Below the pieces are notes generated by a model. It had not been told where the DNA came from. It was given only the letters and a program-made list of their open reading frames with translations, and searched no databases. The translations under genes were made by a program, and so were the position numbers. From Bacteroidales bacterium (GTDB lineage: Bacteria > Bacteroidota > Bacteroidia > Bacteroidales > Bacteroidaceae), in NCBI GenBank assembly GCA_004555055.1, contig SFJN01000038.1, forward strand, positions 1-16,225: DNA of 16,225 nucleotides, given 5' to 3'. Positions within the stretch are counted from its first letter, which is position 1. Every line of letters starts with the position of its first letter. This document shows positions 1 to 8,182 of this stretch, piece by piece.

Positions 1-231
1 CGAATTATCCTACACCCTATCCTTCACCCGAAATCATCAGTAAACACAGGAAGTTTGATGCCTTGGTGTAGAAAATGTAGGAGATTTATAATAAACTTTT
101 TTTGTAGGGGGAGAGAAGCGCTCTTCCGGAAGTTGCAAAACATCGGACTTCTTTGATACAAAGTGCCGTACTTTTAAAGCAAAACATCGGAACTTTCTAT
201 CAAAGAAGTCCGATGTTTTTATTTTCCGAAA
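1..231 (-). repeat. Dispersed ~230-bp repeat element, copy A (cut by window edge)
   Basis: Read on the minus strand from 231 down to 1, this matches positions 13619-13862 on the plus strand block by block. The order is a TTTCGGAAAT start, a long hairpin (137-219), a C-rich/poly-A stretch (revcomp of about 91-114), CTCCTACATTTYCTACACC (revcomp of 65-83) and finally TCCTACACC units (8-16 and, with one change, 20-28, spaced 12 bp). It lies 3' of the leftward operon that ends at 405. The other end runs off the window. There is no transposase and no coding capacity I trust. It could be a MITE/REP-like sequence or a family of terminator-associated repeats; the sequence alone does not decide. Confidence 0.75.
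137..219. repeat. Long hairpin of copy A: 22-bp perfect inverted repeat
   Basis: The left arm 137-158 and right arm 198-219 are perfect reverse complements over 22 bp, with the core AAAACATCGGACTTCTTTG. The 39-nt loop carries an extra copy of the arm start, AAAACATCGG, at 181-190, and CCGTACTTT at 166-174, which is the reverse complement of a loop motif in copy B. A T-rich run follows on the plus strand (216-225). RNA from either strand would fold here, so a role in termination or 3'-end protection is plausible but inferred. Confidence 0.85.
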
Positions 232-303
232 AAGGTGCTATAAAACCGGACGTCCAACATGGATTTCAAAAAGGCTCGGCATCTTGTAAACACCCCATAA
301 TAA

Positions 304-338
304 CAGCCCTACTTCCGAACTGGGGGGAAATAGGGCTG
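304..338 (-). terminator. Probable rho-independent terminator of the ispD-GH3-lipoprotein operon
   Basis: CAGCCCTA (304-311) pairs perfectly with TAGGGCTG (331-338). After one mismatch, four further pairs form between 313-316 and 326-329. On the minus strand the stem is followed by TTATTAT. It lies about 67 bp after the stop codon of the leftward lipoprotein gene, which is the expected place for a terminator. Confidence 0.6.
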
Positions 339-404
339 CTTCGCTTCTTCCGTATTTTTTGGAAATCTTACGGTGAAAGGGTAGGCGGTGCTATTACTAA
401 GGAA

Positions 405-2474
405 TCAGAAGGAACTGTTCTGACGGTTCTTCTTGTCGGCTGCCTTACGTCCGCTCCGCTCTTCAAGACGTTTGATGTTGCGTTCGTGTGCCGAACTCTG
501 CTGCTTTTTGGTAGCACGCTGCTTGATGAGGGCATCGGGTTTCTGCCGGTGTCGTGGCAGGGCGGTGACGTTCCACTGCTCGTTGAGGTCCCATCCTGCC
601 CGGACATTTATGCTTTGGGGCCGGTAAAAGACGTCCTCGGGAGGCAGACGGTCGGCCCATGAGCCGGGGTCCCAACGTCCGTTGCCGTTGCGGTCGATGA
701 GACAACGCAGATAATACTCTCCCTCCTTGAGATAGTAGAACTCGGCAAGGCGGTCCTTGACATTGGCGGCATAGGCCACCTGTCCGTTGCCGTTGAGGAG
801 TTCTACACGGCAGCATGCGTAGGCCGAGAGGGCCGGCAGGGTGTCGGGTACGGTGACCTGCAGGGAGTCGAGACCGGAAATTTCCACAAAGAGGGTGCCA
901 AACTGGTCGAGGGTCTCAATGCTGAAACTTTTTTCCTGTTTCCCCGTCACCTGATGATAGATGTTTTCCACAGCGGCTGAGTCGATGAGCAGCTTGTAAT
1001 GCTGTTCAGGGCGCCACTCCGCCCTCAGCCTCCGCCTCATGATGTGGTCGGGGACGGTGTCGATTTCGAAGGGGGCGGGGGTGTCGACGGAGTCGACGGT
1101 GAGGAAGAGATGCACCATATCCTCGTTCAGAGATGCAAGTGGGGTGTCGAACTCCAGGATCACGTTGTCGGCAGGCGAAAGGACACTCCCCACCTTGATG
1201 TCCATACGGGCGTTCTTCACGGGAACCCTGTCGTCGACCGGTTGTCCGCGCCTGCGCATTCTCTCAATTTGTTTTTGGCGCTTTTCCTCGTCCTTACGTA
1301 CCTTTTCCATACGTTTTGCCCACGGTGTGCGGGCGGTGATGTCGAGGGTATCGGTACGGAGAAAATGCTGCTGCAGGGAATCGTCCCACGCCATGTAGGT
1401 ATAACACATGGAAAGGGTGTCCTGCTTGATGAGAGTGGAATCGCGGAGCCAATAGGATATGGTGTCGTTACCCTGGGAGCGCTGTTCGACGAAGGCATCA
1501 CGCTCGTCGAAATTCAACCCGTGGATGACGGGGACGTGCGTAGAGGGTGCGGTGAAGAAAGCCTGGAAGAAACGCTCGTCCGTACGGTCGGTCTTGAGCA
1601 GGGTACGCGGCTGGTTCTTTTCCTGGAAAGCAAGGAGGACGACGTCGTCCGGTGTGAAATGCGTGAAGGGGGTATGGCGTATGGAATCGATGGTGAGGGT
1701 ATCGATCCAAACTGTGTCGTGGCGGACGTCGGGAAAGGAGCCGGGGACAAGGAGGCGGCGACTGAAGGCTATCTGCTCGGTACGCTGCGAGAATGCGAAG
1801 TCCCCGTCGCCGTCCTTGAGAGCATAGGCATTGTATGCCTTGTCGGCAGCCACTCCCTTGATGCTGAAATACCCGTCGCCGTTGGTGCGTGCCACGCGGT
1901 CGAAGGGTGTGTGGGTGAAGAGGGTGTCGTCGGAAGGTGCCACATCTGCGGTACCGGGATGCAGGCCTACGAGCACGCCGGAAAGGGGCTCAAGGTCTTC
2001 GGCATTGAGCACATAGCCTGCCATCTGCATGGTGTCGGTCTGTGCGCCGGTGGAGAAGATATAGGTGAAATGTCCGAGAGGATTGCCCTCGTTGTTGTCC
2101 TTGATGGCGTCGGCAAAGTCGACGGTATAGGTGGTATTGGGCTTCAGGGAATCAAGAATTTCCACCTTGATGCGCTTTCCGGCAGCGGTGATGTTGGGCA
2201 TCTCCTGCTGTGGAGGCGAGACGATGACGTTTTCCGTGGGATTGTCGATGGCGATGAGCTCGTTGAAGACGAGTTCGAAGGTGGTCTTGCGGTGTTTCCT
2301 GGCCTTCTCCCCTTGACGGGCCACCAGTTGCGGCTGCGTCATGCTGACGATGTGTGGCGGAGTCTCGTCGTACGGTCCACCGTCGGGTCCACTACCCATA
2401 TTGGCACACGACCAAAGGGCGAAGGCGGCAATGATGGCGGAGAGGGCGTGTCGGAGGGAAGTCTTAGGGTTCAT
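405..2474 (-). CDS. Ig-like (SbsA_Ig type) domain-containing lipoprotein, 689 aa
   Basis: This is a large exported lipoprotein of a family widespread in Bacteroidetes; its biochemical role is unknown. The N-terminus has a short basic segment, a hydrophobic stretch and a lipobox LWSC with the lipidated Cys at residue 23. A Gly/Asp/Pro-rich linker (GPDGGPYDETPP) follows, the signature opening of this family. Residues of about 38-145 resemble a bacterial Ig-like SbsA fold (F-x-F/V-N-E-L, LKPNTTYTVDFADAIKDNNEGN). A later segment resembles a carboxypeptidase-regulatory-like repeat (TNGDGYFSIKGV, YALKDGDGDFAF). The last ~50 residues are very rich in Lys/Arg/Gln, which is odd for a surface protein. 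It is last in the operon, and its ATG lies inside the 3' end of the GH3 gene (11-bp overlap), suggesting translational coupling. Ligand and function are not inferable. Confidence 0.85.
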   Translation of the reverse strand: MNPKTSLRHALSAIIAAFALWSCANMGSGPDGGPYDETPPHIVSMTQPQLVARQGEKARKHRKTTFELVFNELIAIDNPTENVIVSPPQQEMPNITAAGKRIKVEILDSLKPNTTYTVDFADAIKDNNEGNPLGHFTYIFSTGAQTDTMQMAGYVLNAEDLEPLSGVLVGLHPGTADVAPSDDTLFTHTPFDRVARTNGDGYFSIKGVAADKAYNAYALKDGDGDFAFSQRTEQIAFSRRLLVPGSFPDVRHDTVWIDTLTIDSIRHTPFTHFTPDDVVLLAFQEKNQPRTLLKTDRTDERFFQAFFTAPSTHVPVIHGLNFDERDAFVEQRSQGNDTISYWLRDSTLIKQDTLSMCYTYMAWDDSLQQHFLRTDTLDITARTPWAKRMEKVRKDEEKRQKQIERMRRRGQPVDDRVPVKNARMDIKVGSVLSPADNVILEFDTPLASLNEDMVHLFLTVDSVDTPAPFEIDTVPDHIMRRRLRAEWRPEQHYKLLIDSAAVENIYHQVTGKQEKSFSIETLDQFGTLFVEISGLDSLQVTVPDTLPALSAYACCRVELLNGNGQVAYAANVKDRLAEFYYLKEGEYYLRCLIDRNGNGRWDPGSWADRLPPEDVFYRPQSINVRAGWDLNEQWNVTALPRHRQKPDALIKQRATKKQQSSAHERNIKRLEERSGRKAADKKNRQNSSF

Positions 2475-3981
2475 TGTTCAAGGCAAGAATCTGTTCGATG
2501 ATTTCGCGGTTGTTGGACAGCCGGGGCACCTTATGCTGACCTCCGAGTTTTCCTCGGCTTTTGAGCCATGCATTGAAAAGTCCGGGACGGGCCTTGACGA
2601 TTTCAAGACACTGGAGGGTGAGGTCCTTGTAGCGTTTGGCCTCATAGTCGGAATTGATGGTCTGCAGGGCACGGTCGAGAGCCTGGGCAAAACTTTGGAG
2701 GTCTTCCGGCTCGCGGCGGAACTCCACAAGCCATTGGTGACGGCAATGTCCGTCGGCGTCCATGAATACCGGAGCGGCGGTGTATTCCTCCACCTCGGCA
2801 CCGGTTTCGAGGCATGCCTGCTGGAGGCCCTTCTCGGCATTGTCGACCATAAGTTCCTCGCCGAAGGCGTTGATGAAACTCTTTGTGCGCCCGGTGATGT
2901 GGAACTTATAGGGCTTCAGGCTGTCGAAGCGCACCGTGTCGCCAAGCTGGTAGCGCCAAAGGCCGCACGAGGTGGTGATGACCATGGCATAGTTACGTCC
3001 GGTCTCCACCTCCCACAGGGGCACGGCATGGGGATTGTCCGTCCCCACTTCCTCAAGGGGGATGAACTCATAGAAGACGTCGTAGTCTATCATGAGCAAC
3101 ATGGCAGTGGAGAGAGGGTCGTCCTGGATGCCGAAGAATCCCTCCGAGGCATTGTAGGTCTCGACATAGTACATCGCGGGATTGGGAATCAGACGGCGGT
3201 ACTGTTCGCGGTAGGGGGTAAATGCCACACCGCCATGGAAGAAGACCTCAAGATTGGGCCACACCTGCGAAAGGTCGGTCTTCCCCGTCTTCTCGAGGAC
3301 ACTGTGGATGACGCTCATCATCCACGAGGGAACACCGGAAAGGTTGGTTACATTCTGAGGTATGGCTTCATCGGCAATGCGCAGACGCTTCTGCTCGAAG
3401 TCGGGCAGGAGGGCGGTGGCCTTGGAGGGCACACGGAAATGGTTGACGAAACGGCTGACGTTTTCGATGAGGATGGCACTGAGGTCGCCGACGAGGCTCT
3501 CGGGGAGGTTGCAGTTGGGCTGGTGGCTTCCGCCGAGGATAAGGGCTTTGCCCTCGAAGAGGCGGCTGTCGGGATTGTGGCGGTGGAGATAAAGCGCCAC
3601 ACAGTCGGTGCCGCCGGCATAGTGGATGTGTTTCAGACCGCGCCGGGTGACGGGGATGAACTTCGACTTGTCGTTCGTCGTTCCCGAAGATTTGGCGTAC
3701 CACAGCGTATGGCCTTTCCACAGCACATCGCTCTCTCCGTGACGCATACGGTCGATATACTCCTTCAGCGACTCGTAGTCGTTGAGTGGGACACGCTGTG
3801 CGAAGGTCTCGTACAGACGGATATCCCGGAATCCGTACTTCCTGCCATATTCCGTCTGCTCGGCAGCACGGAGCAGACGGCGCAGGACACCGCGCTGGAT
3901 ATCCTCGGCATGGTCGGCATACTGACCGATGCTCCGGATGCGGTGTTTCATGAATTTCTTGACAACAGGCGTGATATTCAT
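2464..3981 (-). CDS. GH3 family (auxin-responsive-promoter-like) acyl-adenylate enzyme, 505 aa
   Basis: This belongs to the GH3 branch of the ANL adenylating superfamily. Plant members conjugate amino acids to hormones; the substrates of bacterial members are not established. The phosphate-binding motif SSGTTNDKSK is at residues 98-107. Later come YNASEGFFGIQ (the region of the acyl-binding/ATP motif), TTSCGLWRYQLGDTVRF, and TKSFINAFGEELMVDN, which corresponds to the hinge before the C-terminal lid domain. There is no signal peptide, so it is cytosolic. Length and motif order are normal for Bacteroidetes members (about 500 aa). It lies 64 bp after ispD and overlaps the downstream lipoprotein gene by 11 bp, so the three genes are probably one transcript. 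Assignment to the family is secure; the reaction is not. Confidence 0.92.
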   Translation of the reverse strand: MNITPVVKKFMKHRIRSIGQYADHAEDIQRGVLRRLLRAAEQTEYGRKYGFRDIRLYETFAQRVPLNDYESLKEYIDRMRHGESDVLWKGHTLWYAKSSGTTNDKSKFIPVTRRGLKHIHYAGGTDCVALYLHRHNPDSRLFEGKALILGGSHQPNCNLPESLVGDLSAILIENVSRFVNHFRVPSKATALLPDFEQKRLRIADEAIPQNVTNLSGVPSWMMSVIHSVLEKTGKTDLSQVWPNLEVFFHGGVAFTPYREQYRRLIPNPAMYYVETYNASEGFFGIQDDPLSTAMLLMIDYDVFYEFIPLEEVGTDNPHAVPLWEVETGRNYAMVITTSCGLWRYQLGDTVRFDSLKPYKFHITGRTKSFINAFGEELMVDNAEKGLQQACLETGAEVEEYTAAPVFMDADGHCRHQWLVEFRREPEDLQSFAQALDRALQTINSDYEAKRYKDLTLQCLEIVKARPGLFNAWLKSRGKLGGQHKVPRLSNNREIIEQILALNNEP

Positions 3982-4045
3982 TTTGTCTTCTATTTTCTAT
4001 GGGGTTGCTGAAGTCTCCGGAAGCCGTGAAGGAAGAGCATCCCTT

Positions 4046-4762
4046 TCAGTGTCGGCGGTTCAGCATATATTCGAACATCGGGATGTCGGAAGCATAGGTG
4101 AGTTTGGCGTTAACCTCATCACCCTCGACGACATGCACCGGCATATGCGGAAGATAGCGCATGACGATACCGCAATCGTCGGTGGCGGCGAAGGCAGGGT
4201 CGGCAAGTGCCAGACGATAGGCCTCGGCAATAGTGTGCAGGTGGAAGCCCTGGGGAGTCTGCACCCGCAGCAGGCGGCTGCGGTCGAGAACAGCGGTCTG
4301 ACGCATACCGTCGTACTCCACCACGGTGTCGGTGACAGGAATGCCCACGTTCACCACACGGTGAATAAGGAGTGTACGGCACACCCGGGTGATAATGTCG
4401 GCAGTGACCAGCGGACGGGCGGCATCGTGAAACAGGATGCAGGGCGAATCGTCGGCTTTCGATAGCTCCTGCACGGCACGTATGCCTGCAAGCGACGACT
4501 CTGCACGCGTGCTCCCACCCTCGACAATGCGGCATACGGAATGCCATTCGCCCGCTGCCTGACGACGCGCAATGATGGCTTCCACCTCGCTGAAGGTCGA
4601 AGGGTGACAGACAATCAGCACCTCGTGGATCATGGGATGCGAAGCAAAAGCTCCGACACTGTGCTCAAGGACGGTGCTACCGCCCAACACCAACAACTGT
4701 TTGGGCACATCGCCGCCCACACGGCTGCCGGTACCGCCGGCAAGGATTACCGCATAATTCAT
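4046..4762 (-). CDS. ispD: IspD/TarI-family cytidylyltransferase, probable 2-C-methyl-D-erythritol 4-phosphate cytidylyltransferase
   Basis: The likely reaction transfers CMP from CTP to methylerythritol 4-phosphate in the non-mevalonate isoprenoid pathway, in the cytosol. The 238-aa protein has the N-terminal nucleotide-binding loop ILAGGTGSRVGGDVPKQ (residues 6-22), the HDAARPLV motif, VTDTV, TDDCGIVMRY and the C-terminal VEGDEVNAKLTYASDI, in the order expected for the family. I chose the start at 4762 (MNYAVILAGG) because the family normally begins a few residues before the loop. An in-frame extension to 4885 would add 41 Pro/Ser-rich residues without homology. The AGGTGSRVG form also occurs in TarI (ribitol-5-phosphate) enzymes. 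With no TarJ neighbour, IspD is the better call. It is first gene of the leftward operon. Confidence 0.88.
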   Translation of the reverse strand: MNYAVILAGGTGSRVGGDVPKQLLVLGGSTVLEHSVGAFASHPMIHEVLIVCHPSTFSEVEAIIARRQAAGEWHSVCRIVEGGSTRAESSLAGIRAVQELSKADDSPCILFHDAARPLVTADIITRVCRTLLIHRVVNVGIPVTDTVVEYDGMRQTAVLDRSRLLRVQTPQGFHLHTIAEAYRLALADPAFAATDDCGIVMRYLPHMPVHVVEGDEVNAKLTYASDIPMFEYMLNRRH

Positions 4763-4784
4763 AGTAGCATGGGGGAAAAAGAAT

Positions 4785-4808
4785 GGGTGGAGCAGGGGAG
4801 GGGGAGGG
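4785..4808 (+). other. Four-tract G-run with G-quadruplex potential in the ispD leader
   Basis: Plus-strand G tracts GGG (4785-4787), GGGG (4795-4798), GGGGG (4800-4804) and GGG (4806-4808) are separated by loops of 7, 1 and 1 nt. This meets the usual G3+N1-7 rule. They lie 23-46 bp upstream of the ispD start on the template strand, so the mRNA itself would be C-rich. Formation and effect are inferred only. Confidence 0.4.
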
Positions 4809-4987
4809 ATGCCTTCGGACCTGACAGGCTGAAGGATGGGAAGGCCGGAACAGGCAAACGACAAAGAGGGGGCCGTAGACGACAAGAAAGCATACGGGAG
4901 GCCTTTATGACTTTTTTACACCCTGACACCGGATGCAGACGCTATTCCTGATGCTCCGGACAAGAAAAACACCTGCAGAATACGCGG

Positions 4988-4995
4988 CAAAGATA
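4988..4995 (-). promoter_or_regulatory. Candidate -7 element for the ispD operon
   Basis: CAAAGATA on the plus strand reads TATCTTTG on the minus strand, an exact TAnnTTTG match for the Bacteroidetes housekeeping promoter. I find no good -33 TTTG at the expected 19-21 bp. It would imply a leader of roughly 220 nt before ispD. Confidence 0.3.
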
Positions 4996-5102
4996 AGGGA
5001 ATTTTACGGAAAAACGTCGGTTAACTTTCTGTTTTCAAGGGCACGGACACCTAAATTGGCAGAAAATGAGATGTAAAATGGTCTATTTCGGAAAACAATT
5101 TA

Positions 5103-5110
5103 TAATTTTG
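5103..5110 (+). promoter_or_regulatory. Candidate -7 element for the rightward envelope operon
   Basis: TAATTTTG matches TAnnTTTG exactly and lies 84 bp before the chosen start of the DUF6242 gene, in an AT-rich patch. The -33 region shows no clear TTTG. Transcription would start near 5117. Confidence 0.4.
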
Positions 5111-5193
5111 CAAAATGAAGAATCGTGCCCGTACACGCGGAAGAACGGATGTAAACGGATGTACAGGTACGCATTTTGACATATTTTTTGAAA

Positions 5194-6432
5194 ATGAAGC
5201 ATAACAGGAACATATCTTCCACCCTCACCGCACTCACCCGTCAGTTCGCCGTCATCGCCATCGTGCTCCTAGCAGGAAGCACCCTGTCTTCGTGTCTGAA
5301 CAACGACAGCGAAGAGTTCGACCCCACCGAATACAACGACCTTTATGTGAGCAGTGTAAAACTCGGTACGCTACCACGGTATCTCCACGTCACCGCCTCC
5401 GACGGCACCGACAGCATTGCCAAAAGCTCCATATCAGCATCTTCGGCATACCCCATGACCATCGACCATCTGCAGAACATGGTCTACAATGCCGACTCCC
5501 TGCCCTATGGCGTGGATGCGGAAAAGGTGATTTTCTCCACCTTCAGCATCGCACAAGGAACTTTGGCGGTGGAGATGCTCGACCGTAAGGACGAAACTAC
5601 TGGAGAACCTGTGGACACCGTATATTCTACCAGCGACAGCATCGACTTCTCGAAAGGACCGCGACGCTTCAAACTCTACGGCGTTGACGGCACGTCACGG
5701 CGCACTTACACCGTTGACGTACGCATTCACCGACAGACGGAAGACAGCCTGACATGGCGACAGCTCACCATGGACGATTGGAAACGGGAGGAACGGCACT
5801 GCGGAAACCGTACCGAAACCTTCAGCCTCGACTCCATTACCTTCACATTGCGCCAGGGAGGCATCGATGCCGCAATCTACAACAGCGAACCGCAGCCCGA
5901 TGCCATGGAAACCGAAAATGCCGGCGAACTGCCTGACGGCAACCTTGCATGGATAGCCACTGCAAACGGTGCAGATGCCCTTACACGCCAAGTGCTCCTC
6001 TACGGAACTCTGCAACGCGACTCGCTCGAGAGCCGCATATGGCGCAGAAATGTCGACACCTCCGGAAACCGGAGCCACCGATGGGAATATCTGCCCGTAA
6101 CGGTGGAGAACAAATACCCCGCACCGGCTTTGCGCTGTGCCACACTCCTGCACTACGACAAGGGCATCCTCCTCGTAGGTATCGACTCCAAGGGATACCC
6201 CGCCATCCGATACAGCAACGACGGCGGACGCATATGGCGCAAACACGACTTCCTGCTTCTGCCTGAGAGCCTCAAGGAACGTCAGACACAGAGTCTCGAG
6301 GCAAGCATCGACAGCGACAGCAACCTCTGGCTACTCCTCGATGGCAACGAAGTGTGGTACGGACGTGCACACAGCGTGGCATGGAAAGAAGAGACGAAAA
6401 TCTTCACCCGAAGCCCACGCAGCCAAGAATAA
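5194..6432 (+). CDS. DUF6242-type lipoprotein, 412 aa
   Basis: This is an exported lipoprotein of unknown function; I assign it to the DUF6242 family from its features and its place next to DUF6089 and uppS. The N-terminus has a hydrophobic segment and lipobox LSSC with Cys at residue 34, followed by the acidic NNDSEE. Residues of about 50-180 have the pattern of a beta-sandwich segment (SSAYPMTIDHLQNMVYNADSLPYGVDAEKVIF). The C-terminal half (SNDGGRIWRKHDFL, LWLLLDGNEVWYGR) resembles a propeller-like sialidase/BNR repeat with an Asp-box-like SNDGGRIW motif. I chose the ATG at 5194; an in-frame TTG at 5176 would add six residues with no support. It is first gene of the rightward block and 82 bp before the next gene. 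Confidence 0.8.
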   Translation: MKHNRNISSTLTALTRQFAVIAIVLLAGSTLSSCLNNDSEEFDPTEYNDLYVSSVKLGTLPRYLHVTASDGTDSIAKSSISASSAYPMTIDHLQNMVYNADSLPYGVDAEKVIFSTFSIAQGTLAVEMLDRKDETTGEPVDTVYSTSDSIDFSKGPRRFKLYGVDGTSRRTYTVDVRIHRQTEDSLTWRQLTMDDWKREERHCGNRTETFSLDSITFTLRQGGIDAAIYNSEPQPDAMETENAGELPDGNLAWIATANGADALTRQVLLYGTLQRDSLESRIWRRNVDTSGNRSHRWEYLPVTVENKYPAPALRCATLLHYDKGILLVGIDSKGYPAIRYSNDGGRIWRKHDFLLLPESLKERQTQSLEASIDSDSNLWLLLDGNEVWYGRAHSVAWKEETKIFTRSPRSQE

Positions 6433-6514
6433 GGGAACGGGACTGACGGAAGCCCCCTCTTCAGAGAATTCACCCTCCCCCACAGAGACCTCCTCCCCCA
6501 ACGAAAGGTAAACC

Positions 6515-7228
6515 ATGCTACGCCATATCCTCACACTTCTGCTCCTCACAGGCTTCAGCCTCTGTGCCGCCGCACAGGAAGAGGAACACTATACCAAAGA
6601 ATTCGGCGTGGCAGTGGGCGGAAACTTCATGCTCAACGACGTCAACGCCAAACCCTACGGCGGAACACACTTCAGCGGCGGACTCCTGCTGAGATTCCTG
6701 CTCAACCCCAGAATGGCCATCAAAGTCATGGGCTCATATAATATTATTAAGGGCGACGCCATTATTAAGGGCGACGCCGGAAAAACAGACAACTTCTATC
6801 CCGCTACCGATGCCACCACCACCGACGCGAGGTTGCAGAAACACTTCAGCGGAGGTATCACCGACGTCAGCGCCACCTACGAACTCAACTTCCTCCCCTA
6901 CGGCTATAAAGCAGGATACCAGGGATACCGGCGTTTCACTCCATTCATACAGATGGGACTCGGACTGACATACAGCGATGCCGGAAATGCCTTTACCGCA
7001 AACATCCCGCTTGGCGTGGGACTGAAATGGAAAGTCGGACCACGCATCAACATGGCACTCGACTGGACCATGCACCTTACACCGTCCGACGCCCTCGACG
7101 ACATCAAACATCCTAAAGGCGTCAAGGCATCGGGATTCAGAAATACCGACCACTACGGCATCACCATGCTCACACTCACATACGACTTCTCGAAAAAATG
7201 CCCGGCATGCCAACGGGCAGAACGCTGA
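6515..7228 (+). CDS. DUF6089-type outer-membrane beta-barrel protein, 237 aa
   Basis: This is a small predicted outer-membrane barrel whose function is not known. A cleavable signal peptide (MLRHILTLLLLTGFSLCAAAQ) is followed by alternating hydrophobic strands with Gly/aromatic turns (FGVAVGGNFMLNDVNAKPYGG, FTPFIQMGLGLTYSD, IPLGVGLKWKVGPRINMALDWTMH, YGITMLTLTYDF). It ends with KKCPACQRAER; a short C-terminal Cys-x-x-Cys tail is a feature I associate with this family. The gene lies between the DUF6242 gene and uppS, as in other Bacteroidales. An 18-bp tandem duplication (6743-6778) gives IIKGDAIIKGDA at residues 77-88. An AAAGG sequence sits about 8 nt before the ATG. Confidence 0.82.
   Translation: MLRHILTLLLLTGFSLCAAAQEEEHYTKEFGVAVGGNFMLNDVNAKPYGGTHFSGGLLLRFLLNPRMAIKVMGSYNIIKGDAIIKGDAGKTDNFYPATDATTTDARLQKHFSGGITDVSATYELNFLPYGYKAGYQGYRRFTPFIQMGLGLTYSDAGNAFTANIPLGVGLKWKVGPRINMALDWTMHLTPSDALDDIKHPKGVKASGFRNTDHYGITMLTLTYDFSKKCPACQRAER
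6743..6778 (+). repeat. 18-bp tandem duplication inside the DUF6089 gene
   Basis: ATTATTAAGGGCGACGCC occurs twice with no gap (6743-6760 and 6761-6778), in frame, and adds six residues (IIKGDA). The two copies are identical, so the duplication is probably recent or slippage-prone. It lies in a putative surface loop or turn between strands. Confidence 0.95.
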
Positions 7229-7280
7229 GAGAAAGCGGGAGACTGACGATGCCATCACATCCACACCACCAGAAAACGCT

Positions 7281-8018
7281 ATGATTGACAACCAACGACT
7301 GCCACAGCACATTGCCATCATCATGGACGGCAACGGACGATGGGCACAAGCCCGAGGTATGGTACGTTCAAAAGGACACCAGGCCGGAGTGGAGGCTGTG
7401 GACAGAATCACATCTGAATGCTCAAGAATGGGCATCAGATTCCTTACACTATACACTTTCAGCACCGAAAACTGGAACCGCCCCCCCGAAGAGGTGAATG
7501 CCATCATGCAGCTGCTCATCACCAGCCTCGTGGAAGAGACTTTCATGAAGAACAACGTACGCATGAGGGTCATCGGCGACCGCGAACGCCTCGCACCGGA
7601 GGTGAGGAAATGCATCGAAGACTGTGAAGACCATACCTCAGCAAATACGGGACTCACACTCGTCATCGCACTTTCATACAGCAGCCGGTGGGAAATCACC
7701 GACGCCATGAAACGCATTGCCCAAAAGGTGAAGGACGGAACGCTCGAACCTGAAGACATCAACGAGCAGACCGTCGCCGAAAACCTCGAAAGCCATTTCA
7801 TGCCTGACCCCGAACTCCTCATTCGCACAGGAGGCGAACAGCGCATCAGCAACTACCTGCTCTGGCAATGCGCCTACAGCGAACTCTATTTCACAGACAT
7901 CTTCTGGCCGGACTTCGACGAAAAGGCGCTGTACAACGCCATCGAAGACTACCAACACCGCGAACGGCGATTCGGAAAGACATCGGCACAGGTCAAAGCC
8001 GACACCGAACGAAAATAG
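7281..8018 (+). CDS. uppS: Isoprenyl transferase (undecaprenyl diphosphate synthase)
   Basis: This cis-prenyltransferase condenses isopentenyl diphosphate onto farnesyl diphosphate to give the C55 carrier for peptidoglycan and surface glycans, at the inner face of the membrane. All family motifs are present. MDGNGRWA carries the catalytic Asp (D16) and N18/R20. TFSTENWNRP is at residues 59-68. SYSSRWEI follows (Bacteroidetes variant of YGGRxEI). RTGGEQRISNYLLWQCAYSE is at residues 182-201 and supplies the diphosphate-binding Arg residues and the Mg-linked Glu. Length (245 aa) is normal. It sits 52 bp after the DUF6089 gene and 164 bp before bamA. Linkage of uppS to bamA couples lipid-carrier and outer-membrane biogenesis. 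Confidence 0.97.
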   Translation: MIDNQRLPQHIAIIMDGNGRWAQARGMVRSKGHQAGVEAVDRITSECSRMGIRFLTLYTFSTENWNRPPEEVNAIMQLLITSLVEETFMKNNVRMRVIGDRERLAPEVRKCIEDCEDHTSANTGLTLVIALSYSSRWEITDAMKRIAQKVKDGTLEPEDINEQTVAENLESHFMPDPELLIRTGGEQRISNYLLWQCAYSELYFTDIFWPDFDEKALYNAIEDYQHRERRFGKTSAQVKADTERK

Positions 8019-8182
8019 CCGATATCACGCAATACCACGGAGAAAAAACTGCGCTAAAAACTTCCATCACACTTGCTGGAAAAAAGAGGGTTGGAAACGG
8101 TACCTCTGCCCATCTTTCGCAACATTCTTTACCGCATTCCACTCTCCACGCAGCCCTCTCCTTACACCCCTCCTTTTTGTCA

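Larger units (their letters stand above)
4763..5193. other. Divergent intergenic region between ispD and the DUF6242 gene
   Basis: This 431-bp stretch separates the leftward ispD operon from the rightward envelope block. It contains a G-tract cluster near ispD, a candidate -7 element on each strand (annotated separately) and an AT-rich centre at about 4990-5115. I see no tRNA fold, no credible small ORF and no recognisable riboswitch. Confidence 0.6.

Noticed and set aside
153..662. 169-codon frame running through repeat copy A into the antisense of the lipoprotein gene
   Set aside because: Its start is inside the hairpin and the peptide is a translated repeat plus antisense sequence.
999..4011. 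Long plus-strand open frames opposite the lipoprotein and GH3 genes (500 and 556 codons)
   Set aside because: They are antisense to well-supported genes, have Val/Gly/Glu-rich composition typical of antisense translation of GC-rich codons, and show no motif, signal peptide or start context.
6734..7852. 372-codon minus-strand frame across the DUF6089 and uppS genes
   Set aside because: It overlaps two conserved genes on the other strand and has Ser/Met/Cys-rich shadow composition.
7868..8182. N-terminal extension of BamA into uppS
   Set aside because: The added 105 residues are an out-of-frame reading of uppS and its spacer; the ATG at 8183 gives a proper signal peptide.
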